The notes below the pieces were generated by a model. It did no database searches and was not told the DNA's origin. It saw nothing but the letters and a program-made list of their open reading frames with translations. Shown one piece after another: positions 46,271 through 57,169 of a DNA stretch of 64,000 nt. Position numbers and translations under genes: made by a program. Each line of letters opens with the position of its first letter. The first letter of the stretch is position 1. The DNA is from Thuidium tamariscinum (taxonomy: Eukaryota; Streptophyta; Bryopsida; Hypnales; Thuidiaceae): NCBI GenBank assembly GCA_947034885.2, contig OX344751.2:43677082-43741081 (forward strand), read 5' to 3'.

Positions 46271-47860
46271 TTCCAAAAGCATCCCTTTTGAAATCTGAAA
46301 TGAATGCTTGAATTAGTCACTATTTCAAATGTTTTAGTACTTGTAAGAAGATAGTTGAACAATGAGTTTTTATTTTGAATTAAATTAATAGACACCTAGT
46401 CACTTAGTTAGGAATGAACCTAATGTGGCTCTTAAACCATCCATTGAAGAAATAAAGACAGATCTAATCCAATTCTATTGTAATCCACAGTTCATTTTCC
46501 CCCAATTCAAGTTTCCATTTCACAGCCCCTAGTGGATGGTTGGAATTGCCTAGTCGGTCTTAGAGCGCTCTCCTATACTGACTCTTGCTTGTGATATTTC
46601 CACTCTTATTGAACTTGCATTCAGCACATGTGACACTAAAGATATCTTAGATGGTGAATTTATAATCCATCTCAAGTATGATGTTTTCTCAAATTGTAGT
46701 GAAATCCTGCATCACTATAGGAGGAGGTTCAAAAATCGCTCAGGCTTTTCAAACCACCCCTACAAAACTTCCTGAAATCGTGCAAAAGATGAACTCCAGA
46801 GAACGCAATTTTTAGTTACAGTGAATAACAAAGAGGCTTGGGCGATTTATGGATACATTGCATGTGCATTCACTGATCAGAATGAGTGGTTTTCAATAAA
46901 AGTAGGAATTTTGAATTACTAGAAGGGGATGGAAGTGCAGTAAATGAAATGTAGTACTCTGCTTGTGGAAATGGGTAGTGAATAAAATAAGCATTATTAG
47001 CGCACGATTTTAAGAACCTCACTTGCACTGTTTACAATGCTTTTGGTTTTCATTACTACTCTACCTAGGAACACTAATAGCGACCTAAGGCACTTCCACT
47101 TTGATTAAGCTTTAAAAAAAATAGGTGACTCAAAAAAATATGCTGAAAACTCGCTCTGAATCCTCTTCAATTTCTCCTTCCCTACCATATTTTTCCAAAC
47201 TCTGAACTACCACCCTTCTCCACACAGAGAGCCTTCTTCCCTTAGATGGTCCATTACTGAGCCTCCTTCTCTAAAGGTATCCTATGTTCCCACTTGAGCT
47301 TAACCCTTAAGTGTCCCAATCCATTTTTGGATTTTTGCACATTTTTGCTTATAGCTTTGTACATATATATCATTTACCAGAATTTAATGAATTTGGTTAT
47401 TACATAAGGTTGTCTTTTCTAGATTCAAGTATTACATTTGATAATGAGAAGTTAGTTGGATGAAACAGGCCCTGAAGTCCTCTGTTCATCGTCCAGAATA
47501 TGGACATCGGAGAGCTCCACGGTTAAGCAGGCAGTATTTTGGGGAAAGAAGGCTAAAAAATTAAAAATAACAAAGAGTATTCCCACCAGCGTGGATCACG
47601 GTTTCCTGAGCCTACATGGCAGCTTCATTGGTGTGCATGTGGAAGTGTTGTTGTTCACAGTGAAGGCTCTGACTTAATTGGAGACACACAAAAAAAACCC
47701 AGAGGACATCAGGTCTCAAAATGACCAGTTCACAGCAAAAAAAGACATGAGGGAGCATGACCATTTGAACGGTGCCTCGCACAGGCGCAAAATTCCACAC
47801 TTCATTGACAAACACTGGGCAAATGAAGGAGCAATCTGGTCGCTATTGAAGCAATTGCTA
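46271..47860. other. Non-coding DNA of mixed composition
   Basis: Frames at 47,456-47,677 and 47,678-47,944 are not conserved and have no family features. No gene supported. Confidence 0.45.
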
Positions 47861-47979
47861 AGAGCATCCCCGTGCCTGCACTTCAAACATTCTGAACCAT
47901 TGATCTTCCTCTTAGGAAGAAGATCAGTGGTCCATAATGCTTAAAGTATTGCTTTGAAGTGTAGGCATGGGGATGCTCT
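47861..47979. mobile_element. Small foldback MITE
   Basis: Left end AGAGCATCCCCGTGCCTGCA, right end reversed AGAGCATCCCCATGCCTACA. Pairing continues through CACTTCAAA and the inner palindrome GATCTTCCTC/GAAGAAGATC. GAGCATC termini are common among plant hAT-type MITEs; an 8-bp duplication is not visible. Confidence 0.75.
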
Positions 47980-48059
47980 ACATTAAAGCGAGCATCACAA
48001 GGCACCTTGCGCGCTGGAACTCAAACTATCTGCAACCTTCACTAGAAATCCAGCATAAC

Positions 48060-48245
48060 GTTAAATCCTACCATCAAAGGTGGGCCTAGCGAGATAAAAC
48101 TTGTTTTACTAGGGGTTGACAAGGGTTTAGGGTTTATTTTTGTGTTGGATTTTTGGTTTGTTTCGACCCACCATGTAGCTAATTTAGGGTCTCTGATTAC
48201 AAATATGAATTTAGAATTCAAAAACAATAAAAAATAAAAATATGT
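48060..48245. mobile_element. GTTAAATCC-family MITE, partial copy
   Basis: The left end, GTTAAATCCTACCATCAAAG, is identical to the full copy at 52,686. The inner part has AATTTAGGGTCTCTGATTAC, related to the interior of that copy. The right terminal repeat is missing; the 3' flank of the ankyrin gene follows. Confidence 0.65.
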
Positions 48246-49492
48246 CCTATTCAAAGAGAAAAAAAAGACTAGGTCTTTTTACTTAAGCACCTTGTGTCTT
48301 GAGTCAAAAGACCCCATCTTATATAAATCTAAAATTTTTAAATAGTTTGGATTCTCCTCAATAATCTATCTCCTCCCAATCCTGGAGTTCATTTTTGTAC
48401 TCATGTGTATTGAAGGAATTTTCTACCATACTTTTGACCAAAAAAACTAAACTAATTGTACACAACACCCCTCCAATCAATGTTGGAACTATCATACATC
48501 ATTGATACTTCAACAATGGTGTCAATACAATAGTTCCAGCTATTGCAAATGCTATTATCACAAACAACACTGAACATGCCAAAAGGAATGAAGTCACCAA
48601 AAGATTTATACGAAGCTTGTCCACAGTTTTCTTGATGAATAAATGGCTCCTTGGTAACACACTTTGAGCACCACAAACAACGGTTGCAATCGCAAAATAG
48701 AAAGAAAGGGCATTGAATACCCAAAACACACGAAGTGGAGTATTGTGTTCAACATCCGCATAATTGATGTTGGAAGATGAAGAGCTTGAAAATCCTTCTC
48801 CAGAATAGGATGTATAATTCAAAGGTGGTTGCAACCATGAAGCAAAGGTGACACTAGCAATGAGCGCTGCACCTACGAGAATGGCATTAGCGGCATCTAC
48901 ATAGACTTGGCGATCTCTATAGAGCCTCTCCATGAAGCTTTTAACAGGATCACATTCCATGAGTGCTGCTTCAATATCCTTGTAGCGATGGCCCCTTTCA
49001 AATGCAATTTGGATAGGAGGTCCAAAGTCTTTGTTGCATACTTCATTCAATCGAATTTGGTCTTTGAAAGAGTCCAAAAGTGCAATCATAAATTGTTTAT
49101 TGCAACGAAGAATAGCCACGTAGAAGGTAGAGTAGTTGAGTTTATCCAAAGCTTTCACATCAAATTCGTTGTTTTGAGCAAGATATTGCACAATCCTTGT
49201 CACAGCATCAACATTGTGATGAGGAAATGTTGCAAGGTAATGCAATGGCGTCCTTCCGTTCTCATCCCTTGCATTGACATTTTGAAAAGGCAACTTTTTC
49301 ATGAAGTCGATGTCTCCATTTCGTACAGCTATATGGAAGGGATCTTTCCCCATTGTATCCTTCTCCAACAATTTCCCCAACAAGTCTATACTTTTGATCT
49401 TGCAAGCATAATCTAAAGGCATTTGAGATGACCAATTTTTGTAATTGACATCAGCGCCCTTGTTCAAGATTGCATCAATGATGTGGATATCT

Positions 49493-50230
49493 GGGCTTTG
49501 GCAAGAAACACTTGTCCTTTTTTTTGTCCCCTTGACCTTTTGGAGGTAGTTTTTTGCTCATAACTTTTGCATATTTTGTTCATTTGACTTGAAACTTGAA
49601 ATGAAGGTGCCTACAAAAGTTTTACATTTTGTGTAATTTTTTCAATTTTTTCAAAATTAATTTACTATTTTTAAACTGCCCCCGATTGGGTGTCTACCAT
49701 GGCCATTTTGGGGGGTTTTTAGTCCTTTTTCTGACCCAAAAATGAAAATCTTGAGCTGAAAATTGGCATGCAAGGACATTACCTAAAGTTACACAATACC
49801 ACGAAGAGATTTTTTGAAAATAATATATTGTTCAACCTCCACATGTCGTCAAAGTGGATGACTTTGCGCAAGTGTGGAGAATAGAATTTATTTTTTCCAA
49901 AGATGAAATTTGTTGTAAAAGAAAGACCTTTACTTGGAGAAAAAAAGGATTTTTTATATTTATTTTTTGAATTTTTTAACTATTTTTACCAAATTAGTGA
50001 AAAAGAGCTATTTTCATTGTATTTTCCATTGCCTATAACATTTAGAGAAAAAATTTCTTAGGTCTGAATTTCAAGAGACATGATATTCTCATTGCTCTTC
50101 AAATTATCCATATTTTTTTCAACTTAAAAAAAAATTATTTCAAAGGGTCACAGGACTCACAGGACTCACAGAACTCACTCATTTTGAGCCATTTTGAGAC
50201 AAAACCGGTAAGTGTTTCTTGCCACGACCC
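49493..50230. mobile_element. GGGT-family element, copy 7, inside ankyrin-PGG copy 2
   Basis: Left end GGGCTTTGGCAAGAAACACT, right end reversed GGGTCGTGGCAAGAAACACT. Perfect 4-bp duplication ATCT (49,489-49,492 and 50,231-50,234). The intact coding sequence of copy 1 at about 23,378-23,390 shows the site without the element. Carries the uninterrupted version of the sequence that hosts the nested MITE at 14,671. Confidence 0.9.
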
Positions 50231-50770
50231 ATCTCCACTTGCAATAGCCAAGTGAAGAGGTGTATATAAAATGCTAGTCTTTCGGGGGGAAATAGCCGAC
50301 ATGAAGCGATACGAAGCCCTCCCTTTATGCACAAGTGATCCGTGTAATAGCTTATCCGGATCAGAGCTTGTTTGTAAGATCTTTTGAACCATCTTGAGAT
50401 CCCCCATCAAGATTGCCGCGTCCAAGGATGTCATCTTAAACTGCGACACAAGACCTCTTGAAAGGCTACCATCAATTTCCAATTCGTCGTAGCTATCCAA
50501 ACAAGGATCAACTTGTAATTTCGCCATAACTGTCGCAAACCAGGGATGAGGCCTCAATCTAATGTTGAGAGAAATCCCAGTAGAAATCTGGTCCTCATCA
50601 GTCCATGTTAAAAACCTTATCCAGTTCTCCCTCAAATTGCACACTTCTTGCTCTTCCGTCAGTGACCATGGAGAAGAGGCTTCGCCACCATCTCCTCCGC
50701 CACTGCCACTGGTGCCCGTCCGCTCTGCAGGTCCAGACCCCGTCACCACAGCGGAAGTGACCTTTGGGTT

Positions 50771-51238
50771 CTACAAAACAAAGGCAGTCGTGAGCACTAC
50801 ATTCAGCAACCATACAAATCCCAACACAAATTGCACTCGCTAAAATTCTAGCAACATTCTTGTATACCGTTGTTGCTGATGCAATCAGTTTGCTAATTCA
50901 TGCATGGGCACTCCAACCCAATAGACGCAAAATCCCAGCAGAGAACTGGAACGCAAAAGTTTGTAATTGCAGGCAAACCCAACCCCTTAACCCACGGTTT
51001 GCTGCAACGCTTGCTGATAACACTCAAATGTGGTCCAAAGTTCCCATTAAACGTGGTCCAATTCAGTGATCAACGTTCTGGATCGAGCATGTAAGGTAGA
51101 AAACGTTGCAAGCTTGCTCAAGCAGGTTCTACGAAAAGCATGTTTGCTGAAATAAATTGCTCAGGCTAGCTGAAGACGTTGCTAAACCCTTCAAATTCCA
51201 TTCAAATTATACATTTCAGTGGTGGCAGTCATTCTTAC
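50771..51238 (-). other. Intron of ankyrin-PGG copy 2
   Basis: Donor GAG|GTAAGAATG and acceptor TTTGTTTTGTAG|AACCC, matching copy 1 in position and phase. Confidence 0.75.
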
Positions 51239-51283
51239 CTCAAGCGCTGGCACCGGATCGGGGACGACAGTACTGCCTTCCAT

Positions 51284-51432
51284 TTGTTCTGATAAATGCC
51301 CCCCGCAAGATTAAAGAATGTAAATAAGATGCGAGCTCCAAAACCCCGTGCACCGACAAGCAGGCCACAGACGTACCAGCAGCTAAAGCGGAAAAGAAAA
51401 GAATCAACGCAACGCAGCGTTCGCTGGTCGAA
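51284..51432. promoter_or_regulatory. Possible bidirectional promoter region, copy 2
   Basis: 149 bp separate the ankyrin ATG (minus) from the ATG of the 59-residue frame (plus), against about 150 bp in copy 1. Regulatory function is inferred only from geometry and conservation. Confidence 0.35.
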
Positions 51433-51612
51433 ATGTCTGCCGCCCAGTCTCACGAGCGACTCAAACTCGGTCGGCTTGAAGAAAGGAAACGAAGGATCGT
51501 GGATCTATGCAGCCCAACTCAGTTCACCAAGCTTTACTTCAAGAAACTCAAGCACGTCGACGTACCACACCTTCCGGCCCGGCTAGGTAGTGTCGCTTCA
51601 AGTAAAATCTGA
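51433..51612 (+). CDS. Small divergent reading frame upstream of ankyrin-PGG copy 2
   Basis: A 59-residue frame starting MSAAQSHERLKLGRLEERKR and ending VASSKI. The N-terminal half is charged and probably helical, with no membrane segment or signal peptide. The related frame at 24,615 shares the start codon and about 30 codons, then shifts frame. I do not recognise the family. It could be a first exon, a small protein or a chance frame kept only by the duplication. Base use is more GC-rich than the AT-rich surroundings, like the ankyrin exons. Confidence 0.35.
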   Translation: MSAAQSHERLKLGRLEERKRRIVDLCSPTQFTKLYFKKLKHVDVPHLPARLGSVASSKI

Positions 51613-52273
51613 GCGTCACTTACTCAGATCTCCTCCCTTGAGCGATGTCAAGCAAAGCAGACCGAGAATGGGTTGCCAACTGATGAGAGTTATCGATGTG
51701 AAGGTGGAAACCAAGTTGTGAGGCGGTCGAACCAGGCTGCGAGGATTTATCCACGGCGAGCGGATCGATCGATTGCAGCGCACAATTATCGGTGACCTTG
51801 CTCGACTGTGAACACGTGCCTTACAAGAACACTGTAGAGTACTGCTAACAAGTTATAATTAATCAATGAATCATTTGCAGTTGCAGTGGACGAGTAACTA
51901 ACTATAGGACTACCTTACTTAGCTTTGACAGGCTTGGAATCCTGGATCAGGGTTGACAATGCTGTGCCCTCGGTTCGCCTTACTGGCTTATTTCCGTGTT
52001 AAATTATTCAAATTGCATCAACAAGCACGATAACTTCTACGTGTTGGAATATGAGTGGTTTGGCCTGTCATGCCAGTTTTGAATACATTACAGTATTGGA
52101 TGCCACTGTCCTGGCGGGATTCCTGCTGCCTTGCAGACAGTTGTTCACTCCTGAAGTTTGAATCCCATGTACTGTACTGCAGGCGGGAATGAAGCCTGCC
52201 ATGGTATTGGTGCTATTTTATTTTATTTTAAACAGATGAAATGGGATTTCATTGCAAAGGTGAGATAAGCTTA
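51613..52273. repeat. Diverged third copy of the ankyrin upstream block
   Basis: About 51,850-52,140 resembles 25,120-25,340 and 32,530-33,000 (TTTGACAGGCTTGG, GGTTGACA, CCTGGCGGGATTCCTGCTGC) but is much more diverged. No gene. Confidence 0.55.
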
Positions 52274-52548
52274 TAAGGTGGGTACACTTAAAAGTGCCAT
52301 TTTTTGGTACTCTACCTAGTAACTATTACTGGTCTGATCAAATTTTCATATAGTCTTCTTGGTAAGTGAAAGCACGTTCCATTCACTAAAAAATGCAGCA
52401 TTTGGATATAGTATGCAAAAGTTATTAAGGTTCAAAGTCTGTTTTTAAAAGCACTCCAGCTAAATAGGTACATAATGGAATTCAGAAATGTACAGCAACT
52501 ATAGATGACACTTTTAGGTGAGGTGCAATTTTAGGTGTACCCACCTTA
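52274..52548. mobile_element. AGGTAGGT-family MITE, copy 5, diverged
   Basis: Ends TA-AGGTGGGTACACTTAAAAG and (reversed) TA-AGGTGGGTACACCTAAAAT. The interior is the most diverged of the five copies. Confidence 0.75.
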
Positions 52549-52685
52549 GAATCGCCAACCACAAGTGGCTTGGTGGGGACAGAGACACAAACACCAAACA
52601 AGCAACAAGGACAGGCTGGATAAGAGGGGCAAGAGTGAGCCATCAAACAGAGCTCCAATCATCCAGCCCCTTCAATTAGTAGAGC

Positions 52686-52926
52686 GTTAAATCCTACCAT
52701 CAAAGGTGGCCCAGTAGATGGATTTCCCATCGGGGGAAAGCCCACTAATTTTTAATTTTTTGCAAGTCCTGAATTCATATTTGCAATTAGAGCCCCTAAA
52801 TTAGTTGGGAGGGGTCTAGAGCATACTCTACACATGGCTTGGCAAAACAAAAGGCTTTTATTGTACTTTTATCCGGAGAAACAAAAATTTACCTTGTTGG
52901 CCCCACCTTTGATGGTAGGATTTAAC
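52686..52926. mobile_element. GTTAAATCC-family MITE, full copy
   Basis: Perfect terminal repeats of more than 20 bp beginning GTTAAATCCTACCATCAAAG on both strands and continuing GTGG. The centre contains TGAATTCATATTTGCAATTA, related to the partial copy at 48,060. Target duplication not clear. Confidence 0.8.
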
Positions 52927-54007
52927 ATTGAGCCTTCAATTGAAATCTATCCAATTTAGAGGGGATGGTCACTTGCATCCTCAACAATACAACTCACTAA
53001 AATATACTTCCAACCAATCACAAGTCACATAACTTGCAAAAGCAATAAGTAAGCTATCATTTATTATGACGACTTGCTAATCCTAAAAGAAAATATAGCT
53101 TGTAGAGGGATAGTGACCCCTTGAAATATGGCTTATTTGGTATACCAAAGTGAAGGTAGAGGCTGATAGATGCTAAAATTGATTGCTTATCATCCAAAAA
53201 CGAGAAGGATTGGGATATTTGCCTATTTGGAGGAGTGTAGGAGATGCTCTTAGGCTCATTGGCCAAATCATGGAAGAAAGAATGTTGATATTGGTGCCAT
53301 GATGTTCGTAAAAGCATGACCTTTGGCCATTGGACTAATTGAGGAAAGACTTCAATCTATTATGGGATGGCAACCCATTTCAAACCACTTAACCTTTACC
53401 TCTTAAAGGACAAACTTAAAACCACTAATTTCAAGCTTTGTTGGCCATCACTCAATTTTCTACCATTTTGGAACCAAATATATAGAAAAAAAAATTATAT
53501 CTATTATTCATAGATGAAATTACATGTCTTCTTTACTTCACAAAAAAATTTATATTTTTTAGAGGGAAATTCATTTATATGATAATTTTTTTTAAAGTAA
53601 AGAAAAATCACATCAAAATTAATTTTTAAAAGAAATGAAAATTTCACCATGTATATACATCATAGTGACAAACAGCATGGTGTAAACTCAATTTCTATCT
53701 CAATCTATGGTTAGAATGCAATAGACATTGAAGATACATCCAAAGTTCAAATTGCAATAAAAATATTCATTATGACAATTTTTTCAAAACTCCATTAGAA
53801 TTAGAAACTAGAATGGGTGACCTTCATTTTGTTACTTGGGCTCAAATTCAAAAAAATGTCATTTTTGTAGAGAAAATTTCAGATTTAATTCAAGGATCAA
53901 CAACCTCCCTAATGCACTAAAATAGCATATTTTTTAATTTGTCTTTTTAATTACTTTTCAACTACATGAAAACAAACCTTAGTCTGACTAAAAACTAAAA
54001 TGGATAG
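52927..54007. other. AT-rich DNA, nothing recognised
   Basis: An 86-codon minus frame (53,057-53,317) lacks family features. No other feature seen. Confidence 0.5.
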
Positions 54008-54451
54008 GGGCGAAAGTACACTAATAGGAGCCAACTTGGGCGTAACCACTGCTTTTTTTTGAAGAATCTTCATTCTAACTCTTAGATATGAATTAAAACA
54101 TGAAAAAAAATTGTAGTGCATTGTTTTTTAGTTATAGCTATTTGATATAAGACAAAAAAAAATTAAATATGTTTACTTTCTAAGTATGAAAAGGACAAAA
54201 ATGTAGCTGTAACCACTGCTTATTTGGTTGAATAAGCAACCCATCATAAATGAATTGAAGACTCTCTTGAATGAACAATCAACAACTTATAGTAGAATAG
54301 TCTAATATGAATCCATCATGAATGATTTATGGATCCAATTTGAACTATTTGGATAAATATGCAATGATTTGTGAATGGAATATTCCATTAAGGACCTCCA
54401 TAAGCACCTCCCTAACGTCTACGAGTGGCTCCTATTAGTGTGCTTTCACCC
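54008..54451. mobile_element. GGGCGAAAG-family element with a 4-bp target duplication
   Basis: Left end GGGCGAAAGTACACTAATAG and right end reversed GGGTGAAAGCACACTAATAG, both continuing GAGCC. Perfect 4-bp duplication ATAG (54,004-54,007 and 54,452-54,455). The GGGT-like terminus and 4-bp duplication link it to the GGGT family, although the interior is unrelated. Internally GTAACCACTGCTT occurs twice. Non-coding. Confidence 0.85.
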
Positions 54452-54693
54452 ATAGTCTTTGTAACTCAACATGAAAAGTCAACAAGAAAAAGTGGATGAA
54501 AAATTCCTTTTAATGATTTCTTATAAGGTCGCTAGACTAAATGGTTCTAGTAGCAGTCTAGGGTTAAACACCGCCAATGCCACTATCTAGTCAATGAATG
54601 AGAGAGCATCTTGTTGTATAGGACAAATTAAAGTACAACTATTCAATCTCAGAATTGGACGTGGAAAGGGAAGATCTTCTACAATAATTTAAC

Positions 54694-54977
54694 CATTAGA
54701 AGATTTTGAGACCATTAGAAGATTGCAGGTTTTCGGATTGTGGGAATGCAGTTTCTGCCACGTGAACAGAAATCCGACATGGTCGAAAGAATGCCACATC
54801 ATAAAAAAAATTGAAAAAAAATTGAAAAAAAATTAGGGCTTTTTTCATATTTCAGGACCCCAATTTTTTTTAAAAATTTTTCGATAAATGTTGGCATGAC
54901 AACAACTAGCAGTTCGGGAATAGTTTCGGGAAACAGCCCTGAAACGGCCCTTTGGAGGCCTCAAATCCCCTGTAATG
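54694..54977. mobile_element. CATTAG-family MITE, copy 4
   Basis: Left end CATTAGAAGATTTTGAGACC, right end reversed CATTACAGGGGATTTGAGGC. Shares TTTCATATTTCAGGACCC with copies 2 and 3 in inverted orientation. No duplication at the edges (AAC / TTT). Confidence 0.8.
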
Positions 54978-55539
54978 TTTCAATGTGTGCTTTTAGAATT
55001 TTCTAATCTAATGATTCCTATGGTATCAAAATTGATGAATTCATGGCCACCAACCTATTGTTTAAGGATTAAGCAATTAGGCATATCTACCGAATGCTAG
55101 TGTTGAAGGATAAAATTCTTGTAAAGGGAATTGAATTCAAAAAAGTTTGAAATTTTTCACATTTTATTTGTCAAAAATGAAATTACTATGAGTTTTTTCA
55201 TGAAAATTGTGTAAAACCTATTCTTGTTACATAGGTCATTCTATATTCAATTATAGGTTCATTAGAATATCAATGAAGGTATTTTTGTAGCTTTCAATGT
55301 ATATATTATGATCATTCAATGCGTTCAATGTACACTTCTAGGACATTTATGTTATTTCAAGTTGTCCGACTCTATTTGAATTGGACCATGAACGACGAGT
55401 GATTGAAAATAGAGTAGCCTCTAGAACAAAAAGGGGGGAGGGGAGTTTGATTTGCCTACTCTAAGATGCTTTATATGGTATTTTTTCCCTCAATTTACAT
55501 TCAAACAAAAGATTAAGACTTGAAATTGCACAAGTTGGG
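54978..55539. other. AT-rich DNA before the retrotransposon
   Basis: No gene or repeat recognised. Confidence 0.5.
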
Positions 55540-55903
55540 TGTTACGACCAACCCATGTTCGTAACAACTGGACGGAATACCCACTGGAGGGAGAACGGAG
55601 AAGGATACGGTTACTCAGACGTTATCAATTATTGCAGAGTTAGTTTCATCGTCTCTCTCGCTGGTCTGTAAATACTCCCGTGAAGGGGTTATTCTTCACG
55701 TAACCTTTTATCAATCGATCTGATCCTGAGGATCCCGTTTGTCCATTTCGGTGTCCTTTCCTGAAGCTGTTTGCTGACCTCCGTTTGGGTTCTAGTCTTG
55801 TTGTCATCCTGATTTCCTTCAACCCGAACCCATTCCGGAAGTCCTGCTGGTCGTATGACGGAGCGTCGATAATCTCCGGATTCGGTTGTCCTGAGTTGTG
55901 ACA
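55540..55903 (+). repeat. 5' LTR (right border inferred)
   Basis: Begins TGTTACGAC right after AAGTTGGG. A candidate end is GTTGTGACA at 55,903, which mirrors the start imperfectly as LTR ends do. GGTCTGTAAATACTCCC may be the promoter region. No primer-binding site matching the usual initiator-Met tRNA could be seen downstream, so the right border is uncertain. Confidence 0.6.
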
Positions 55904-56024
55904 TTAGGTTACGTCATCTTTTGTCCACACTCCGAGAAGGACTGAGAGATATTTTTATTTTGGGTCACGGACTATTTGACTGTAGGAATTTTCATTGATT
56001 TGTTAAAATTAAAATTAGTCGACC

Positions 56025-57143
56025 ATGGATTGAGAAGGACCAAAAAGTGCAAGAATACTAAGAGTGCGGGAGGAGGCAGGAGCTGAGTGGGCTGAGTTCA
56101 TACAGCAACAAATCCAGGCAGTTTTCCAATCAGCATTACCCCACATGGTACAACAAATTGCAGACCGAGCGATGACCTTGCCGCCACAGGCTTTACCTCC
56201 TGTCAGTATTCGGGACTCCGGGCGGGAGCCACAGCAATCTGGAAAATATGATGAGGTTGGGAGTGCGGAGAGGGGGTCCAAAGTGGCGGAGCCTGAGAAG
56301 TTTGTGGGGAAGCGGGGAGGAGAAGTGTATCGTTGGTTTGCTCAGCTAAGGTTAGTATTTCGGGGAAAGCCCCGCACTTATCGACACGATGAGGACAAGG
56401 TCGCATATGCCCTCTCTTACATGGGTGGAGCCGCATAAAATTGGGCCATGCCCCTCTTGCAAGCCTTGGATGAAGGGCGTCCTCATGAGATGTTGGTAGA
56501 TTACGGTGCATTTCGTGAGGCAGTCATTGCAGTTTACGGTGATATTGATCGGAGGGGGAATGTGGAAGACCGCCTCGGAAGGATTAAACAAACCGGCTCA
56601 GTTGCAGGGTATATTTCTAACTTCAATGAACATGCCGCTCAGGTTGATTGGAATGAATCCAGTTTAGTGGCGAGATTTCATGGAGGTCTTAAAGATGAAA
56701 TTCTTAACTCAGTGGCTACGGCGGAAACACAACCACGCAATCTTCAAGAGTGGATGGCGATGGCATCCAGGATTGATGAGAGGTTGTGGGCCCGACGCCA
56801 AACTCGCCGGCCGTTAACTCCGTATTCCAACCAATCTCAGACTTCTTCTTCGAAACTATCAATTGGTACCACTAGGGATCACACCGGTCGATTTCAAGCA
56901 CTTCCAGAAACCTCTGGACCGGTGCCTATGGAATTGGATGCAGTTCGAGTGACCACCGCATTAGCAAAAATAGCAACGGAACGGCTTGACTACCAAAAGC
57001 AAGGAAGATGTTGGGGTTGCAGTCAGGTTGGTCACATCCGATCGAAATGCCCGACTAATCCATCTAAACCTTTATTTTTGTTGGCATCAGAGGGATTTGA
57101 AATGAATAGCACGGTTTCGGGAAAAGGCAACGCCCGGGACTAA
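56025..57143 (+). pseudogene. Retrotransposon gag
   Basis: The frame opens at ATG 56,025 but has TGA at the third codon, and TAA at 56,436 splits it after GGAA. Visible parts are the retrotrans-gag core (KFVGKRGGEVYRWFAQLRLV, then VAYALSYMGGAA), the late capsid region (RFHGGLKDEIL) and a zinc knuckle CWGCSQVGHIRSKC (CX2CX4HX4C) near 57,007-57,050. Gag coats the element's RNA in the cytoplasm. Pol lies in a different frame downstream, either by normal frameshifting or by decay. Confidence 0.85.
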
Positions 57144-57169
57144 GGGAATGGACTTGGTGCCCGAGCAAT

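Larger units (their letters stand above)
48358..51283 (-). pseudogene. Ankyrin-repeat PGG-domain membrane protein gene, copy 2 (element-interrupted)
   Basis: Same two-exon structure as copy 1: exon 1 at 51,239-51,283 (MEGSTVVPDPVPALE), intron 50,771-51,238, exon 2 from 50,770. Exon 2 reads in frame through the Gly-rich region (SGGGDGGEASSPWS) and the first ankyrin repeat (TPLHLAIASGD). There a 738-bp GGGT element plus its 4-bp duplication interrupts codons that otherwise continue IHIIDAILNKGADVN. Further ankyrin repeats (GRTPLHYLA) and four membrane helices follow. A TGA at 48,499 stands where the other copies have Trp (TGG) after LLKYQ; the ancestral stop is at 48,358. Apart from these two lesions the frame is intact, so inactivation looks recent. 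PGG itself is replaced (QPPLNY). Confidence 0.85.

Noticed and set aside
48907-49416. A 169-codon open frame on the plus strand
   Set aside because: Shadow of the ankyrin-PGG coding sequence on the minus strand.
55904-56024. A primer-binding site complementary to initiator-Met tRNA
   Set aside because: No clear match to the usual TGGTATCAGAGC could be read after the LTR; a mutated site or another tRNA primer remains possible.
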